A stretch of 64,000 bases of DNA from Maribacter dokdonensis DSW-8 (GTDB lineage: Bacteria; Bacteroidota; Bacteroidia; Flavobacteriales; Flavobacteriaceae): assembly GCF_001447995.1 (NCBI RefSeq), contig NZ_LDPE01000007.1, forward strand, positions 85,596-149,595, read 5' to 3'. Under the pieces are notes generated by a model that had not been told where the DNA came from, searched no databases, and saw only the letters and a list, made by a program, of their open reading frames with translations. Numbering within the stretch: the stretch's first letter is position 1; the number at the start of each line of letters is the position of its first letter. This document shows, one piece after another, positions 9,477-18,985 of this stretch. Position numbers and translations under genes: made by a program.

Positions 9477-9995
9477 TTACCATAAGTCACCAATCTCCTT
9501 TTTAACAAAGGATAGGGCAGTGGCAGATGGTGAAGTTTTATCCATGGTTTCGTTTAAGATGTCTTCTCGTAATTTATCTGCTGTCTCAGTATTGCTCATC
9601 GCAGCTTTTCTGATCATTTGAATTGTTGCGCTCTTAGCCGCTTTGATGACATTCCAACATTCATCTGTCATATATATTTGTTGGGAAAGGTTGTGGTCAA
9701 ATTCGGTTTCTATGCTTTTGATCAATAAGTTTTCATAAGCATTTTTATCATCGGATTGTGGAGAAACACGAACAACCAAACTTGGTATGGCAATACGTTC
9801 TAAAAATAAGGCCATTCTTTCATAAGCCTGTAAACGTACTGGTAATGTATCTTTTTGAGAGTCTTTGTGCAATAGAAAACGTCGTCTTCCTTCTTCATTA
9901 TTGGTGTGCATTCTAAAGAAATAGAAAGCAATTGCACCAGTTACTACTGATGGTATTAAATAAGCGAAAAGTTGAAAAATTTGGTCGGAGTTCAT
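9477..9995 (-). CDS. Conserved membrane-anchored protein of unknown function
   Basis: This 172-residue protein has one N-terminal membrane helix (about residues 8-28, LFAYLIPSVVTGAIAFYFF) followed by a charged, mostly helical cytosolic region beginning NNEEGRRRF and LPVRLQAYERMALFLERI. No enzyme motif is visible. Proteins with this layout are common as unnamed genes in Flavobacteriia. It is the first gene of a two-gene minus-strand unit with the DUF3995-like protein. Confidence 0.65.
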   Translation of the reverse strand: MNSDQIFQLFAYLIPSVVTGAIAFYFFRMHTNNEEGRRRFLLHKDSQKDTLPVRLQAYERMALFLERIAIPSLVVRVSPQSDDKNAYENLLIKSIETEFDHNLSQQIYMTDECWNVIKAAKSATIQMIRKAAMSNTETADKLREDILNETMDKTSPSATALSFVKKEIGDLW

Positions 9996-10078
9996 TTTTT
10001 AATCAGTTATTATTTACGAAACAAGAACGTCCAAATTTTTCAATTAGTATAGTACTTCATCGATGAAATACAAGTATT

Positions 10079-10849
10079 TTAATTTTTAACGTCTCCCTTG
10101 GCCATATCATAAAAAGCTTTATAATCTGGTTGAAACTTAATTTGTAACGATTCTCTTAGCCCTCCATCTTGGCCAACGGCAATAACTCGCTCTCCATTAA
10201 CACCAAAATCTTTGATCAATATACTAGCGATAGCTGCGGCTTGTTGCAGCGCTATGTTCATTTCACCGGTAATATTTAAGCTTGCTACCGTTATGGTGCT
10301 TTTTGGGTTTGCATTGACAACCTTAGCTACATTTTCAAGCCAGCCTTTAGATTCGTTAGATGGATTTAAGCCTACACCATCGGCAAAGAAAAAATCTAAT
10401 TTTTCTGAAATGATCACAGATCCATCTGTAACACCAACTTTAGCGTTTTCCCCTAAGACTTGCTTTGCATTCGTCAATACAACAACAGCGGTAGAGTCAT
10501 TACTTGCCACAGCATCGGTAATTCCTTTTAATTGTTTTTCCTTACGTTCTAATGTTGCTAAGGTTTTGTTGATATTCTCTGAATTTTGGCTAGATAATGC
10601 AGCAAAACTATTGAGGTTCTTCATTAAGGTGGCATTGGCATCTTGCAGTTCTGTAACTTGAGACTGGTATTCGTCTGAGCGTTGATTTGCTAATTTCTCA
10701 TTGCGTTGAGAGGTGCTTACCATTTTTGAAATGGAATCCAACTTAAATTTTAAATCTTGATTTTGTTCTATCAATTCACTTTTTTTCTGAGCTTGAATTG
10801 TACTTAATCCCAATAAGAATATAGCTGAACATATAAAAAATCGTTTCAT
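10079..10849 (-). CDS. Degenerate OmpA/MotB-type protein with coiled coil
   Basis: The ATG at 10849 is preferred over the frame opening at 10891: it starts a signal peptide (MKRFFICSAIFLLGLSTIQAQ) and avoids overlap with the upstream gene. A coiled coil follows (about residues 20-110). The C-terminal domain has the OmpA/MotB fold pattern (GSVIISEKLDFFFADG; VAKVVNANPKSTITVASL). The usual peptidoglycan contacts are missing: the GHTD block of the relative at 17019-17873 reads NITGEM here, and no NRRTRIV block follows. It looks like a diverged paralogue that no longer binds peptidoglycan. It ends a minus-strand run that begins with the M20 hydrolase gene. Confidence 0.7.
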   Translation of the reverse strand: MKRFFICSAIFLLGLSTIQAQKKSELIEQNQDLKFKLDSISKMVSTSQRNEKLANQRSDEYQSQVTELQDANATLMKNLNSFAALSSQNSENINKTLATLERKEKQLKGITDAVASNDSTAVVVLTNAKQVLGENAKVGVTDGSVIISEKLDFFFADGVGLNPSNESKGWLENVAKVVNANPKSTITVASLNITGEMNIALQQAAAIASILIKDFGVNGERVIAVGQDGGLRESLQIKFQPDYKAFYDMAKGDVKN

Positions 10850-10874
10850 AGTAATATGCATTGAATAGGTTAAT

Positions 10875-12434
10875 CTAATTTTTGCCGCCAAGATACGAAC
10901 AGTCTTTTAAATCTTGTACACAGGTAAAAGGTACTTTGGCTTTATTGTAACCATATGTAGAAGCCAAGCTCCTATTAAGGTCGTTATCATCTACATTTAC
11001 CTGTACATCATCCATGGTAAATTGACTTGGGTGTTCATAGCCGGCAGCATGGGTAATTTCTAAAAATTCTTTTCTGAACGTGCTAAAATATTGTGCCAAA
11101 CGATCAGATTTTAAAGGAATGTTTATTCCCTTCTGTAACCATTTACTTTGTGTTGCAATACCGGTTGGGCAAGTATTGTTATGGCAAGCTTGCGCTTGTA
11201 TGCAGCCAATACTCATCATAGCCTCTCTTGCTACATTAATACAGTCTACACCCATTGCAAATGCCATTGCCGCTTTTGCCGGAAATCCTAATTTTCCTGA
11301 ACCTATAAATACGATTCTATCGGTTAGGTTTCTGTTCAAGAAAACACGGTATAAACTAGAAAAGCCGTACACCCATGGTAATGAAACATGGTCTGCAAAT
11401 GATGGGGGAGCGGCACCTGTACCACCTTCACCACCATCTACGGTAATAAAGTCAGGACCTTTTCCCGTCTCCAGCATTAAATCTGCCAACTCTTCCCATT
11501 GATCCAATTTTCCTATTGCTCCTTTGATACCTACAGGTAAACCAGTTTCATTTGCAATATCTTCAATTAGGGCCATAAGCTCTGTTACATTGGAAAATGC
11601 CTTGTGTGTTGCGGGTGATAAGACATCTTTGCCCACTTCCACACCTCTGATCTCTGCGAGTTCAGGAGTAATTTTTGCACCAGGTAATACTCCACCTTTT
11701 CCTGGTTTTGCGCCTTGTGACAGTTTTATCTCTATGGCTTTAATACACGGATTGTCTTCAACCAGTTTTTTCATTTTCTCCATAGAGAAATTACCATCTG
11801 GGGTTCTTACGCCAAAATATCCGGTACCAAAATGAAATACAATGTCCCCGCCATGTTTGTGGTATGGTGACAAACCACCTTCACCTGTGTTATGATATGC
11901 TCCCGCCTTTTTTACGCCTTTATTCATGGCCTCGACCGCTGCGGCAGATAAAGAGCCAAAACTCATAGCCGATACGTTTACAATACTACTGGGCCTAAAG
12001 GGTTTTCTACGATTATTATGTTGTCCCATAACTTTTGCACATGGTAAAAAGTAAGGGTCAATAGCATTTGGATGTCCTTCAGGAACCACAAAGCCCATCA
12101 TTCTATTTTTCACGAAAATGTGCTGATGAGCGTAAAGGTCACGGTCAGAACCAAAGCCCTCATAATTATTCTCTTTTTTTGCCGATGCATAGATCCATCC
12201 TCTTTCAATTCTATTAAAAGGAAGTTCCTCTCTATTGTTAGCCACAAAATATTGCCTCATTTCAGGACCTATACTTTCTAACCAATAGCGTAAATGCCCT
12301 ACTATAGGAAAGTTATGTTTAATAGTGTGCTTTTTTTGAATAAAAATATCATAGATAGCAACTATTAGAAGAAACAAAAAAATCCAAGTCCACCATGGTG
12401 GACTTGGAATTGAATTAAAAAAATCGTTCATCAA
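10875..12434 (-). CDS. Membrane-anchored FMN-binding glutamate synthase-like protein
   Basis: This 519-residue stand-alone protein corresponds to the FMN synthase domain of GltB, preceded by one membrane helix (WWTWIFLFLLIVAIYDIFI, residues 14-32). Visible blocks are NVSAMSFGSLS, the GAKPGKGG loop, the FMN-barrel segment TVDGGEGGTGAAPPSF, and a Cys cluster CHNNTCPTGIATQ resembling the 3Fe-4S site. There is no amidotransferase domain, so it is not a complete glutamate synthase. The family occurs in many bacteria with an unproven reaction. It starts 2 bases after the M20 hydrolase stop. Confidence 0.88.
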   Translation of the reverse strand: MMNDFFNSIPSPPWWTWIFLFLLIVAIYDIFIQKKHTIKHNFPIVGHLRYWLESIGPEMRQYFVANNREELPFNRIERGWIYASAKKENNYEGFGSDRDLYAHQHIFVKNRMMGFVVPEGHPNAIDPYFLPCAKVMGQHNNRRKPFRPSSIVNVSAMSFGSLSAAAVEAMNKGVKKAGAYHNTGEGGLSPYHKHGGDIVFHFGTGYFGVRTPDGNFSMEKMKKLVEDNPCIKAIEIKLSQGAKPGKGGVLPGAKITPELAEIRGVEVGKDVLSPATHKAFSNVTELMALIEDIANETGLPVGIKGAIGKLDQWEELADLMLETGKGPDFITVDGGEGGTGAAPPSFADHVSLPWVYGFSSLYRVFLNRNLTDRIVFIGSGKLGFPAKAAMAFAMGVDCINVAREAMMSIGCIQAQACHNNTCPTGIATQSKWLQKGINIPLKSDRLAQYFSTFRKEFLEITHAAGYEHPSQFTMDDVQVNVDDNDLNRSLASTYGYNKAKVPFTCVQDLKDCSYLGGKN

Positions 12435-12436
12435 AA

Positions 12437-13747
12437 TTATCCTTTTGGTTTAATATCTAAACGAGGCGTTTGATCACTATTTAGGTAATCCAAACTCATT
12501 TCGGTTAGTGTTCTAACCCCTAAAAGTAAGCCACTATCATCAATTAGAAAGTCTGGCGTATGATGTGGGTAAGATTCTGTCGTACCCGGTGTCATTCCTC
12601 CTAAGAAAAAGAAAAAGCCTGGAGCCTCACGTTGAAAATAAGAAAAATCTTCTGCTCCGGTTACCGCTTTTTGAAAAAGAACATTGTTTTCACCTGCAAC
12701 CCTTTTCATGGTCGGTAGCATTTGTTCTACTAATTCTGGGTTGTTATACGTAATATCGGTAGCATCTGTAATTACACAAGTAGCTTCACCACCGTAGGCT
12801 TTGGCAATATCGCTCACCATTTCTACCATACGCTTGTTAAGCTTGTCTTTCATGTCATAGTCCAACGTTCTAATAGTACCGATCATTTCTGCAGATTCTG
12901 GTATAATATTAAAACGTACGCCACTCTTTATTTTACCTACGGTAATAACAGCGGCTTCATTGGTTAGTTCTGTCTCTCTACTGATTATTGTCTGTAGACC
13001 ATCAATAATTTTTGCACTAATTAAAATAGGGTCTATTCCTGACCATGGCTGCGATCCGTGGGATTGTTTACCTTTTACATTGATCACAAATTGCTGTGCC
13101 GCGGCCATAGTACCACCAGATTTGTAGCGTATGGTACCCACAGGTGTTTGAGAATTGATGTGAAGTCCAAAAATGGCATCAACTTTAGGACTGTCCATTA
13201 CGCCTTCTTTAACCATTAAAAGTGCACCACCTTCTTCACCCTGTGGCGGACCTTCTTCTGCAGGTTGAAAAATGAACTTTACGGTTCCTTTGATCTTATC
13301 TTTGTTCTTGGACATAACTTCCGCAACACCCATAAGAATTGCCGTATGTGTATCATGACCACAAGCATGCATTACGCCTACTTTTTCACCCATAAATTCT
13401 GTAGTAACGTTCGATTTGTATGGCAAATCATTTCTTTCTGTAACAGGTAAGGCATCAATGTCTGCTCTTAGTGCCACTACTTTTCCAGGTAAATCTCCTT
13501 TCAATAGACCTACAACACCGGTATGTGCCACTCCTGTTTGTACTTCTATGCCAAGTGATTTTAAATGTTTGGCTATTTTTTCGGCAGTCTTAAACTCACG
13601 GTTTCCCAATTCAGGATTTTGGTGAATTTCTCTTCTCCAATCAATTACTTTGCTTTCAATAGCTTTGTAATCCTTTTCAAGATTGGGACCTTGTGCTTGT
13701 ACGGAAACCCCAAAAAGTACAATGGCCATTAACCATAATTTTCTCAT
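12437..13747 (-). CDS. M20-family amidohydrolase, secreted
   Basis: The product has 436 residues with a signal peptide (MRKLWLMAIVLFGVSVQAQ). It belongs to the M20D amidohydrolase group (IAA-amino acid/hippurate hydrolase-like): ALRADIDALPV, the metal-ligand block MHACGHDTH with the bridging Cys, FIFQPAEEGPPQGEEGG, and near the C-terminus TGAEDFSYF. A lid/dimerisation domain lies between. It would hydrolyse N-acyl amino acids or similar amides in the periplasm. It is the first gene of the M20 / FMN protein / OmpA-like run. Confidence 0.9.
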   Translation of the reverse strand: MRKLWLMAIVLFGVSVQAQGPNLEKDYKAIESKVIDWRREIHQNPELGNREFKTAEKIAKHLKSLGIEVQTGVAHTGVVGLLKGDLPGKVVALRADIDALPVTERNDLPYKSNVTTEFMGEKVGVMHACGHDTHTAILMGVAEVMSKNKDKIKGTVKFIFQPAEEGPPQGEEGGALLMVKEGVMDSPKVDAIFGLHINSQTPVGTIRYKSGGTMAAAQQFVINVKGKQSHGSQPWSGIDPILISAKIIDGLQTIISRETELTNEAAVITVGKIKSGVRFNIIPESAEMIGTIRTLDYDMKDKLNKRMVEMVSDIAKAYGGEATCVITDATDITYNNPELVEQMLPTMKRVAGENNVLFQKAVTGAEDFSYFQREAPGFFFFLGGMTPGTTESYPHHTPDFLIDDSGLLLGVRTLTEMSLDYLNSDQTPRLDIKPKG

Positions 13748-13945
13748 AATGTATATTTAAAGTTAGTTAAAGTAGTCGTTCAACAAATATATTGATCAAA
13801 CATACATAATACTAAGATTATGATAGTGATTTTGTATTTATTATCAATTTCAAAAAAATACCCGTATTTGTTTATAAAACTAGCGGACTTCACTTTTACT
13901 ATCCCTCAATAATAGCTAAATTCACGGCTCTAAAAAAAAGAAAAT

Positions 13946-16273
13946 TTGAGCTCATTTATAGATGAATTGAACGATGCCCAAAAAGCTCCTGTTTTGCATA
14001 AAGACGGACCTTTAATGGTTATTGCCGGGGCAGGGTCTGGAAAAACACGTGTATTAACGTATAGAATTGCGTATCTAATGGCGCAAGGTGTAGATTCCTT
14101 TAATATTTTGGCGTTAACCTTTACCAATAAAGCGGCACGTGAAATGAAAGAACGTATTGCGCATATTGTTGGTGCCAGTGAAGCTAAAAACTTATGGATG
14201 GGTACCTTTCACTCGGTTTTTGCAAAGTTATTGCGTATAGATGGAGACAAGTTGGGTTACCCAGCCAACTTTACAATTTATGACACACAAGATTCCCAAA
14301 GGCTAATTGCCTCTATCATCAAGGAAATGGGACTTGACAAGGATATCTACAAGTATAAGCAGATTCAAAATAGAATTTCATCATTTAAAAATAGTTTGAT
14401 CACGGTTAAGGCCTACCGAAATGACCCAGATCTTGTTGAACAAGATGCTATGGCCAAAAAGCCAAGAACTGGAGATATTTATGAGAATTATGTTGACCGT
14501 TGCTTTAAGGCAGGGGCAATGGATTTTGATGATCTCTTATTACGAACCAATGAACTCTTGACACGTTACCCAGATGTGTTGATGAAATATCAGAATAGAT
14601 TTAGATATATTTTGGTAGATGAGTATCAGGATACCAACCATTCACAGTACTTGATCGTAAAAGCATTGGCCGATCGTTTTCAGAATATATGTGTGGTAGG
14701 AGATGATGCTCAAAGTATATATTCTTTTAGAGGTGCGAACATCAGCAATATTCTGAACTTTCAAAAAGATTATGATAATGTAGGTATGTATCGCCTAGAG
14801 CAGAATTACCGTTCTACCAGAAATATCGTAAATGCGGCCAATTCCATCATCGGGAAAAACCAAAATCAAATTGAGAAAGTGGTTTGGACAGATAATGATG
14901 ATGGGCCTTCAATTAAAATTCATAGAAGTACCACCGATGCTGAAGAAGGTAGATTTGTAGCAAATTCTATTTGGGAACATAGAATGCAGCAACAAATGAC
15001 AAATGGTCAATTTTGTGTATTATATAGAACAAACTCCCAATCAAGGGCAATTGAAGATGCCTTGCGTAAAAGAGATATTCCATATCGTATTTATGGCGGA
15101 CTGTCATTCTACCAACGTAAAGAGATCAAAGATGTTTTGTCATATCTACGTTTGGTCATCAACCCAAAAGATGAAGAAGCTTTAAAAAGGGTAATCAATT
15201 TTCCGGCAAGGGGTATTGGTGGTACAACATTGGATAAATTGGTGGTAGCCGCCAACCATTACAATCGTTCCATTTTTGAGGTCATGGAGAATATTGATAG
15301 AATTGATTTAAAAATTAATTCTGGTACCAAACGAAAGCTACAGGACTTTGTAACTATGATCAAAAGTTTTCAGGTAATGAACGAAACTACCGATGCTTTT
15401 GCGTTGTCTGAACATGTTGCCAAGAAAACAGGTATTCTTTTAGAGTTTAAAAAGGATGGAACTCCAGAGGGTATTGGTAAAATGGAGAACATTGAAGAAC
15501 TTTTAAACGGTATTAAGGATTTTGTTGAAGGGCAACAGGAAATTGATGAAGCTACCGGTAATATTAGTGAATTTTTAGAAGATGTAGCTTTGGCTACTGA
15601 TTTGGACAATGATACTGGTGATGATGATAGGGTTGCCTTAATGACTATTCACTTGGCAAAAGGATTGGAATTCCCTTACGTTTACATTGTTGGTATGGAA
15701 GAAGATCTTTTTCCTTCAGGAATGAGTATGAATACCAGAAGCGAATTAGAAGAAGAAAGAAGATTGTTCTATGTTGCTTTGACCAGGGCAGAGAAACAGG
15801 CGTATCTTACATATACACAAAATAGATATCGTTGGGGTAAGTTGATCGATGCCGAACCTAGTAGGTTTTTGGAAGAAATAGATGAAAAATATGTTGAGAA
15901 CCTTACTCCTGTAGATGGTGGCTATCGTTATAAATCATTGATTAATGCAGATATTTTCGGTGAGGTAGATAAAAGTAAATTACGACAACAAAAACCGGTT
16001 AGGGGAACTCCACCATCTATAAGTCAACCAAATTCTGGTCAACTTAAAAAGCTGCGTAAAATTAAACCACAATTATCAGAACCAGTAGGTAATACCAATA
16101 AGATAGACCCTAATTTACAAGAAGGTTCTCTAATCAATCACACTCGTTTTGGGCGAGGTAAAGTGGTGAAGATTGAAGGCGCCGGAAACGATAGAAAGGC
16201 AGAGATAATGTTTGATAAAGGTGATATTAAGAAACTACTGCTTCGTTTCGCAAAGTTAGAAGTGATCGGATAG
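13946..16273 (+). CDS. UvrD/PcrA-type superfamily 1 DNA helicase, TTG start
   Basis: This 775-residue SF1A helicase has Walker A GAGSGKTRVL (residues 27-36), DEYQDTN, GDDAQSIYSFRGA, QNYRSTRNI, TIHLAKGLEFPYVYIVG and RRLFYVALTRAEKQ. The C-terminal tail carries a Lys-rich stretch and a Tudor-like RNA polymerase/DNA-contact segment (GRGKVVKIEGAG). No ATG precedes the conserved LNDAQK block; the start is TTG at 13946, after an A-rich leader. It unwinds DNA in repair and clears obstacles from forks. Confidence 0.95.
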   Translation: MSSFIDELNDAQKAPVLHKDGPLMVIAGAGSGKTRVLTYRIAYLMAQGVDSFNILALTFTNKAAREMKERIAHIVGASEAKNLWMGTFHSVFAKLLRIDGDKLGYPANFTIYDTQDSQRLIASIIKEMGLDKDIYKYKQIQNRISSFKNSLITVKAYRNDPDLVEQDAMAKKPRTGDIYENYVDRCFKAGAMDFDDLLLRTNELLTRYPDVLMKYQNRFRYILVDEYQDTNHSQYLIVKALADRFQNICVVGDDAQSIYSFRGANISNILNFQKDYDNVGMYRLEQNYRSTRNIVNAANSIIGKNQNQIEKVVWTDNDDGPSIKIHRSTTDAEEGRFVANSIWEHRMQQQMTNGQFCVLYRTNSQSRAIEDALRKRDIPYRIYGGLSFYQRKEIKDVLSYLRLVINPKDEEALKRVINFPARGIGGTTLDKLVVAANHYNRSIFEVMENIDRIDLKINSGTKRKLQDFVTMIKSFQVMNETTDAFALSEHVAKKTGILLEFKKDGTPEGIGKMENIEELLNGIKDFVEGQQEIDEATGNISEFLEDVALATDLDNDTGDDDRVALMTIHLAKGLEFPYVYIVGMEEDLFPSGMSMNTRSELEEERRLFYVALTRAEKQAYLTYTQNRYRWGKLIDAEPSRFLEEIDEKYVENLTPVDGGYRYKSLINADIFGEVDKSKLRQQKPVRGTPPSISQPNSGQLKKLRKIKPQLSEPVGNTNKIDPNLQEGSLINHTRFGRGKVVKIEGAGNDRKAEIMFDKGDIKKLLLRFAKLEVIG

Positions 16274-16315
16274 TTTTGGTATATTTAATATCAATATGGT
16301 TTAAAACCTAAAGCT

Positions 16316-16936
16316 ATGGCAGAGTTCATCAGAATATACGAAGAGAATCCTAACCCCAAGGAAATAAAAAAGGTGGTGGATGTATTACGTAAAGGTGGTT
16401 TGGTCATTTACCCCACAGATACCGTATACGGTTTAGGTTGTGATATTACCAATACCAAAGCTTTGGAGAAAATAGCACGTATAAAAGGTATTAAACTGGC
16501 AAAAGCAAATTGGTCATTTATTTGTACAGATTTGAGTAACCTGTCAGATTACGTTAGACAAATAGATACCGCAACATTTAAAATTTTGAAAAGGGCATTG
16601 CCGGGTCCTTATACCTTTATTCTTCCTGGTAATAACAATCTACCTAAAGAATTTAAAAAAAAGAAAACCGTTGGTATTCGTGTTCCTGATAATAGTATTG
16701 TCAAAGCTTTGGTAGAAGAACTGGGCAATCCTATTGTCTCTACATCTATAAGAGATGATGATGATGTTTTGGAGTATACGACCGATCCTGAATTAATCTA
16801 TGAAAAATGGGATAATCTTGTTGATGTCGTAATTGATGGTGGTTATGGGGGTAATGTAGGTTCTACTATAATAGATGTGTCTACCGGTTATCCAGAGGTA
16901 ATAAGAGAAGGTAAGGGGAGTTTAGATATTATTTAA
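16316..16936 (+). CDS. Threonylcarbamoyl-AMP synthase (Sua5/YciO/YrdC family)
   Basis: This 206-residue single-domain YrdC-fold protein has GGLVIYPTDTVYGLGCD (residues 24-40), the FICTDLSNLSDY segment, and GPYTFILPG, GIRVPDN, PIVSTSI and REGKG further on. It makes threonylcarbamoyl-AMP for the t6A37 tRNA modification. The usual KxR substrate loop reads KGIKLAKANWSF here, so a YciO-like paralogue cannot be excluded. It is probably co-transcribed with the helicase 42 bases upstream. Confidence 0.82.
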   Translation: MAEFIRIYEENPNPKEIKKVVDVLRKGGLVIYPTDTVYGLGCDITNTKALEKIARIKGIKLAKANWSFICTDLSNLSDYVRQIDTATFKILKRALPGPYTFILPGNNNLPKEFKKKKTVGIRVPDNSIVKALVEELGNPIVSTSIRDDDDVLEYTTDPELIYEKWDNLVDVVIDGGYGGNVGSTIIDVSTGYPEVIREGKGSLDII

Positions 16937-16973
16937 GTTAGATCCTTATTCCACAATTTCAATCATAAAAAAA

Positions 16974-16994
16974 GCGGCTCAATTGAGCCGCTTT
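16974..16994. terminator. Bidirectional rho-independent terminator
   Basis: GCGGCTC (16974-16980), loop AATT, and GAGCCGC (16985-16991) form a perfect 7-bp GC-rich stem. It is flanked by an A-run before and TTTAATTTT after, so it can end transcription from the Sua5 gene (plus) and the OmpA gene (minus). Confidence 0.88.
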
Positions 16995-17018
16995 AATTTT
17001 ATATGTAACAATCAATTA

Positions 17019-17873
17019 TTATTTGTTGATTGCAGGATCTTTCATTCCTTCTTCGATCATGCTGTAGAACTGATCAATTTTTGGAAGAACTACGATACGG
17101 GTTCTTCTGTTTTTAGATTTTTCAGTTGTAGATACCGGTACATATTCTGATCTACCAGCGGCAGTCATACGCTTAGGGTCTACATTGAAATCGTTCTGTA
17201 AAATACGAACAACAGCTGTAGCACGTTTAACACTTAAATCCCAGTTATCCAATAGAGAACCGTTACCTCTGTAAGGAACGTTGTCTGTATGACCTTCTAC
17301 CATAAATTCAAAATCAGGCTTGTTATTTACAACTTTAGCTACTTTTCCTAAAACTTCTTTAGCTCTACTTGTAACATTATAGCTACCGCTGCTAAATAAA
17401 AGCTTGTCTGATATAGATACGAAAACAACACCTTTTTCTACGCTGATTTCAATATCCTCGTCATCCATGTTTCCTAACACACCTTTTAAGCTCTGTACCA
17501 ATGAAAGGTTTACAGAATCTCTACGGGTAATAGCGTCATTTAACTTACGAATAGTTAAATCTTTTTCTTGTAAGCTTTCTAAAGACTTCTCTAAGTTCTC
17601 AGCACCTTTGGTAGTCAAAGTTGTTAGGTTGCCCATATTGTTGATCAACTCTTGGTTGTTTGCCTTTAAAAACGCATTTTGATCTTCTAAAGTTTGAAGT
17701 CTAGATGAAGCTGTTGCTTTCTCTTCTAAACAGTCATTTAACTTTACAGTTGCAGAGTTTAATAAATCTTGGGCATTTTTGTGTTTTGCTTCAAGATCGG
17801 CATACTTCTTTGATGATACACAAGAAGAAAGTAAAAGCGTTACTCCAAGACATCCTAATAATACTTTTTTCAT
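17019..17873 (-). CDS. OmpA/MotB-domain lipoprotein, peptidoglycan-binding
   Basis: The lipoprotein signal is MKKVLLGCLGVTLLLSSC (lipobox LSSC), followed by a coiled coil (about residues 25-125) and a C-terminal OmpA domain. The domain keeps the peptidoglycan contacts GHTDNVPY and NRRTRIVV. It should tether the outer membrane to the cell wall. The terminator at 16974-16994 lies just downstream. The protein at 10079-10849 is a diverged relative lacking these residues. Confidence 0.9.
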   Translation of the reverse strand: MKKVLLGCLGVTLLLSSCVSSKKYADLEAKHKNAQDLLNSATVKLNDCLEEKATASSRLQTLEDQNAFLKANNQELINNMGNLTTLTTKGAENLEKSLESLQEKDLTIRKLNDAITRRDSVNLSLVQSLKGVLGNMDDEDIEISVEKGVVFVSISDKLLFSSGSYNVTSRAKEVLGKVAKVVNNKPDFEFMVEGHTDNVPYRGNGSLLDNWDLSVKRATAVVRILQNDFNVDPKRMTAAGRSEYVPVSTTEKSKNRRTRIVVLPKIDQFYSMIEEGMKDPAINK

Positions 17874-17971
17874 AATTTGATTCTATTATAATAATTTAGT
17901 TATTTACTCAATTTCGCATCTAAGCGACTCCAAAATTATATAATTACAAAGTCACTTATATGTGTTGTTAG

Positions 17972-18973
17972 TTAATCTTTTACTAAAATGTTAAAATTAC
18001 TTATTCTATGTACGAAGTAAGACCATACAATGGACTTCGTAACATAGTATTTTCTCAGGAATTGAGTTTTTTCCCGTTTTTTATACATTTTTCTAAATTG
18101 TCTGTAAAAGCTTAAATGTGCCCTAAAAATAGCGAAAAAGTGTTTGAATCTTAACTGAAAAAGAAATCGTATTGCTGCAATACCATCTAACAGTAATCTT
18201 AAGAAGATAATTATAAAGGCTTTTCGTCTGGGCAGGTTCTTTGTAATGGAGAATAGTGTATTTCTGAAATTTAAATACGTCTTTTTAGGATTCATGTTAC
18301 TTAAGGTAGAACCTCCTAAATGAAATATATGCGATGTACCCACATATAATATTTTATACCCATGGTTTTTTGCTCTCCAACAGAGATCTACTTCTTCCTG
18401 GTGGGCAAAGTAATCTTCATCAAAACCATTGAGTTCATGAAAAACAGATTTCTTAATGAACATGCAGGCTCCGGTTGCCCAAAAAATTTCTCTAACATCA
18501 TTATACTGCCCGTTGTCTTTTTCTAAAGTTTGAAAAAGCCTACCCCTACAAAAAGGATATCCTAATTGGTCTATAAAACCACCGGCTGCACCTGCATATT
18601 CAAAGTGGTCTTTTTTAAGAAGGTCCAGTATTTTTGGTTGTATAATGGCAGCGTCTGGCACATTATTGAAAGTTTCCTTAATAGGTATTAACCAGTTGGG
18701 CGATACTTCTACATCTGAGTTTAACAAGCAGAAAATATCGGCATCTACATGAACAAGTGCATCATTATACCCTTTTGTAAACCCTCCGTTAACGGCATTT
18801 TGAATGATTTTTACCGTAGGGTAATTTTCAGTGATAAATGCTACCGAACCATCTGTAGAAGCATTATCGGCAACATATATATCCGCTCCTTGAGAATATG
18901 AGATAACAGAAGGTAGGTACCTCTCTAAAAGCACTTCACCATTCCAGTTTAATATGACTACGGCTATCTTCAA
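17972..18973 (-). CDS. Family 2 glycosyltransferase (rhamnosyltransferase-like)
   Basis: The 333-residue GT-A enzyme opens with KIAVVILNWNGE, has VADNASTDGS, the metal/nucleotide-binding NSDVEVSPNW and the acceptor-side FDEDYFAHQEEVDLCWRA. The C-terminal part (LRLLLDGIAAIRFLFQLRF and a Lys/Arg-rich tail) suggests membrane association. It resembles the GT2 group that adds rhamnose or similar sugars to surface polysaccharides. The exact sugar cannot be read. It lies 12 bases from the HsdR_N-like gene. Confidence 0.87.
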   Translation of the reverse strand: MKIAVVILNWNGEVLLERYLPSVISYSQGADIYVADNASTDGSVAFITENYPTVKIIQNAVNGGFTKGYNDALVHVDADIFCLLNSDVEVSPNWLIPIKETFNNVPDAAIIQPKILDLLKKDHFEYAGAAGGFIDQLGYPFCRGRLFQTLEKDNGQYNDVREIFWATGACMFIKKSVFHELNGFDEDYFAHQEEVDLCWRAKNHGYKILYVGTSHIFHLGGSTLSNMNPKKTYLNFRNTLFSITKNLPRRKAFIIIFLRLLLDGIAAIRFLFQLRFKHFFAIFRAHLSFYRQFRKMYKKREKTQFLRKYYVTKSIVWSYFVHRISNFNILVKD

Positions 18974-18985
18974 AACGATCGCAAA

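Noticed and set aside
9325..9621. Plus-strand frames such as 9325-9621, 10212-10661 and 11080-11502
   Set aside because: They lie opposite well-supported minus-strand genes and have no family match or coding character.
13946..14000. Frameshift or missing start in the UvrD-type helicase gene
   Set aside because: The conserved N-terminus follows directly from the TTG at 13946, so a TTG start is sufficient.
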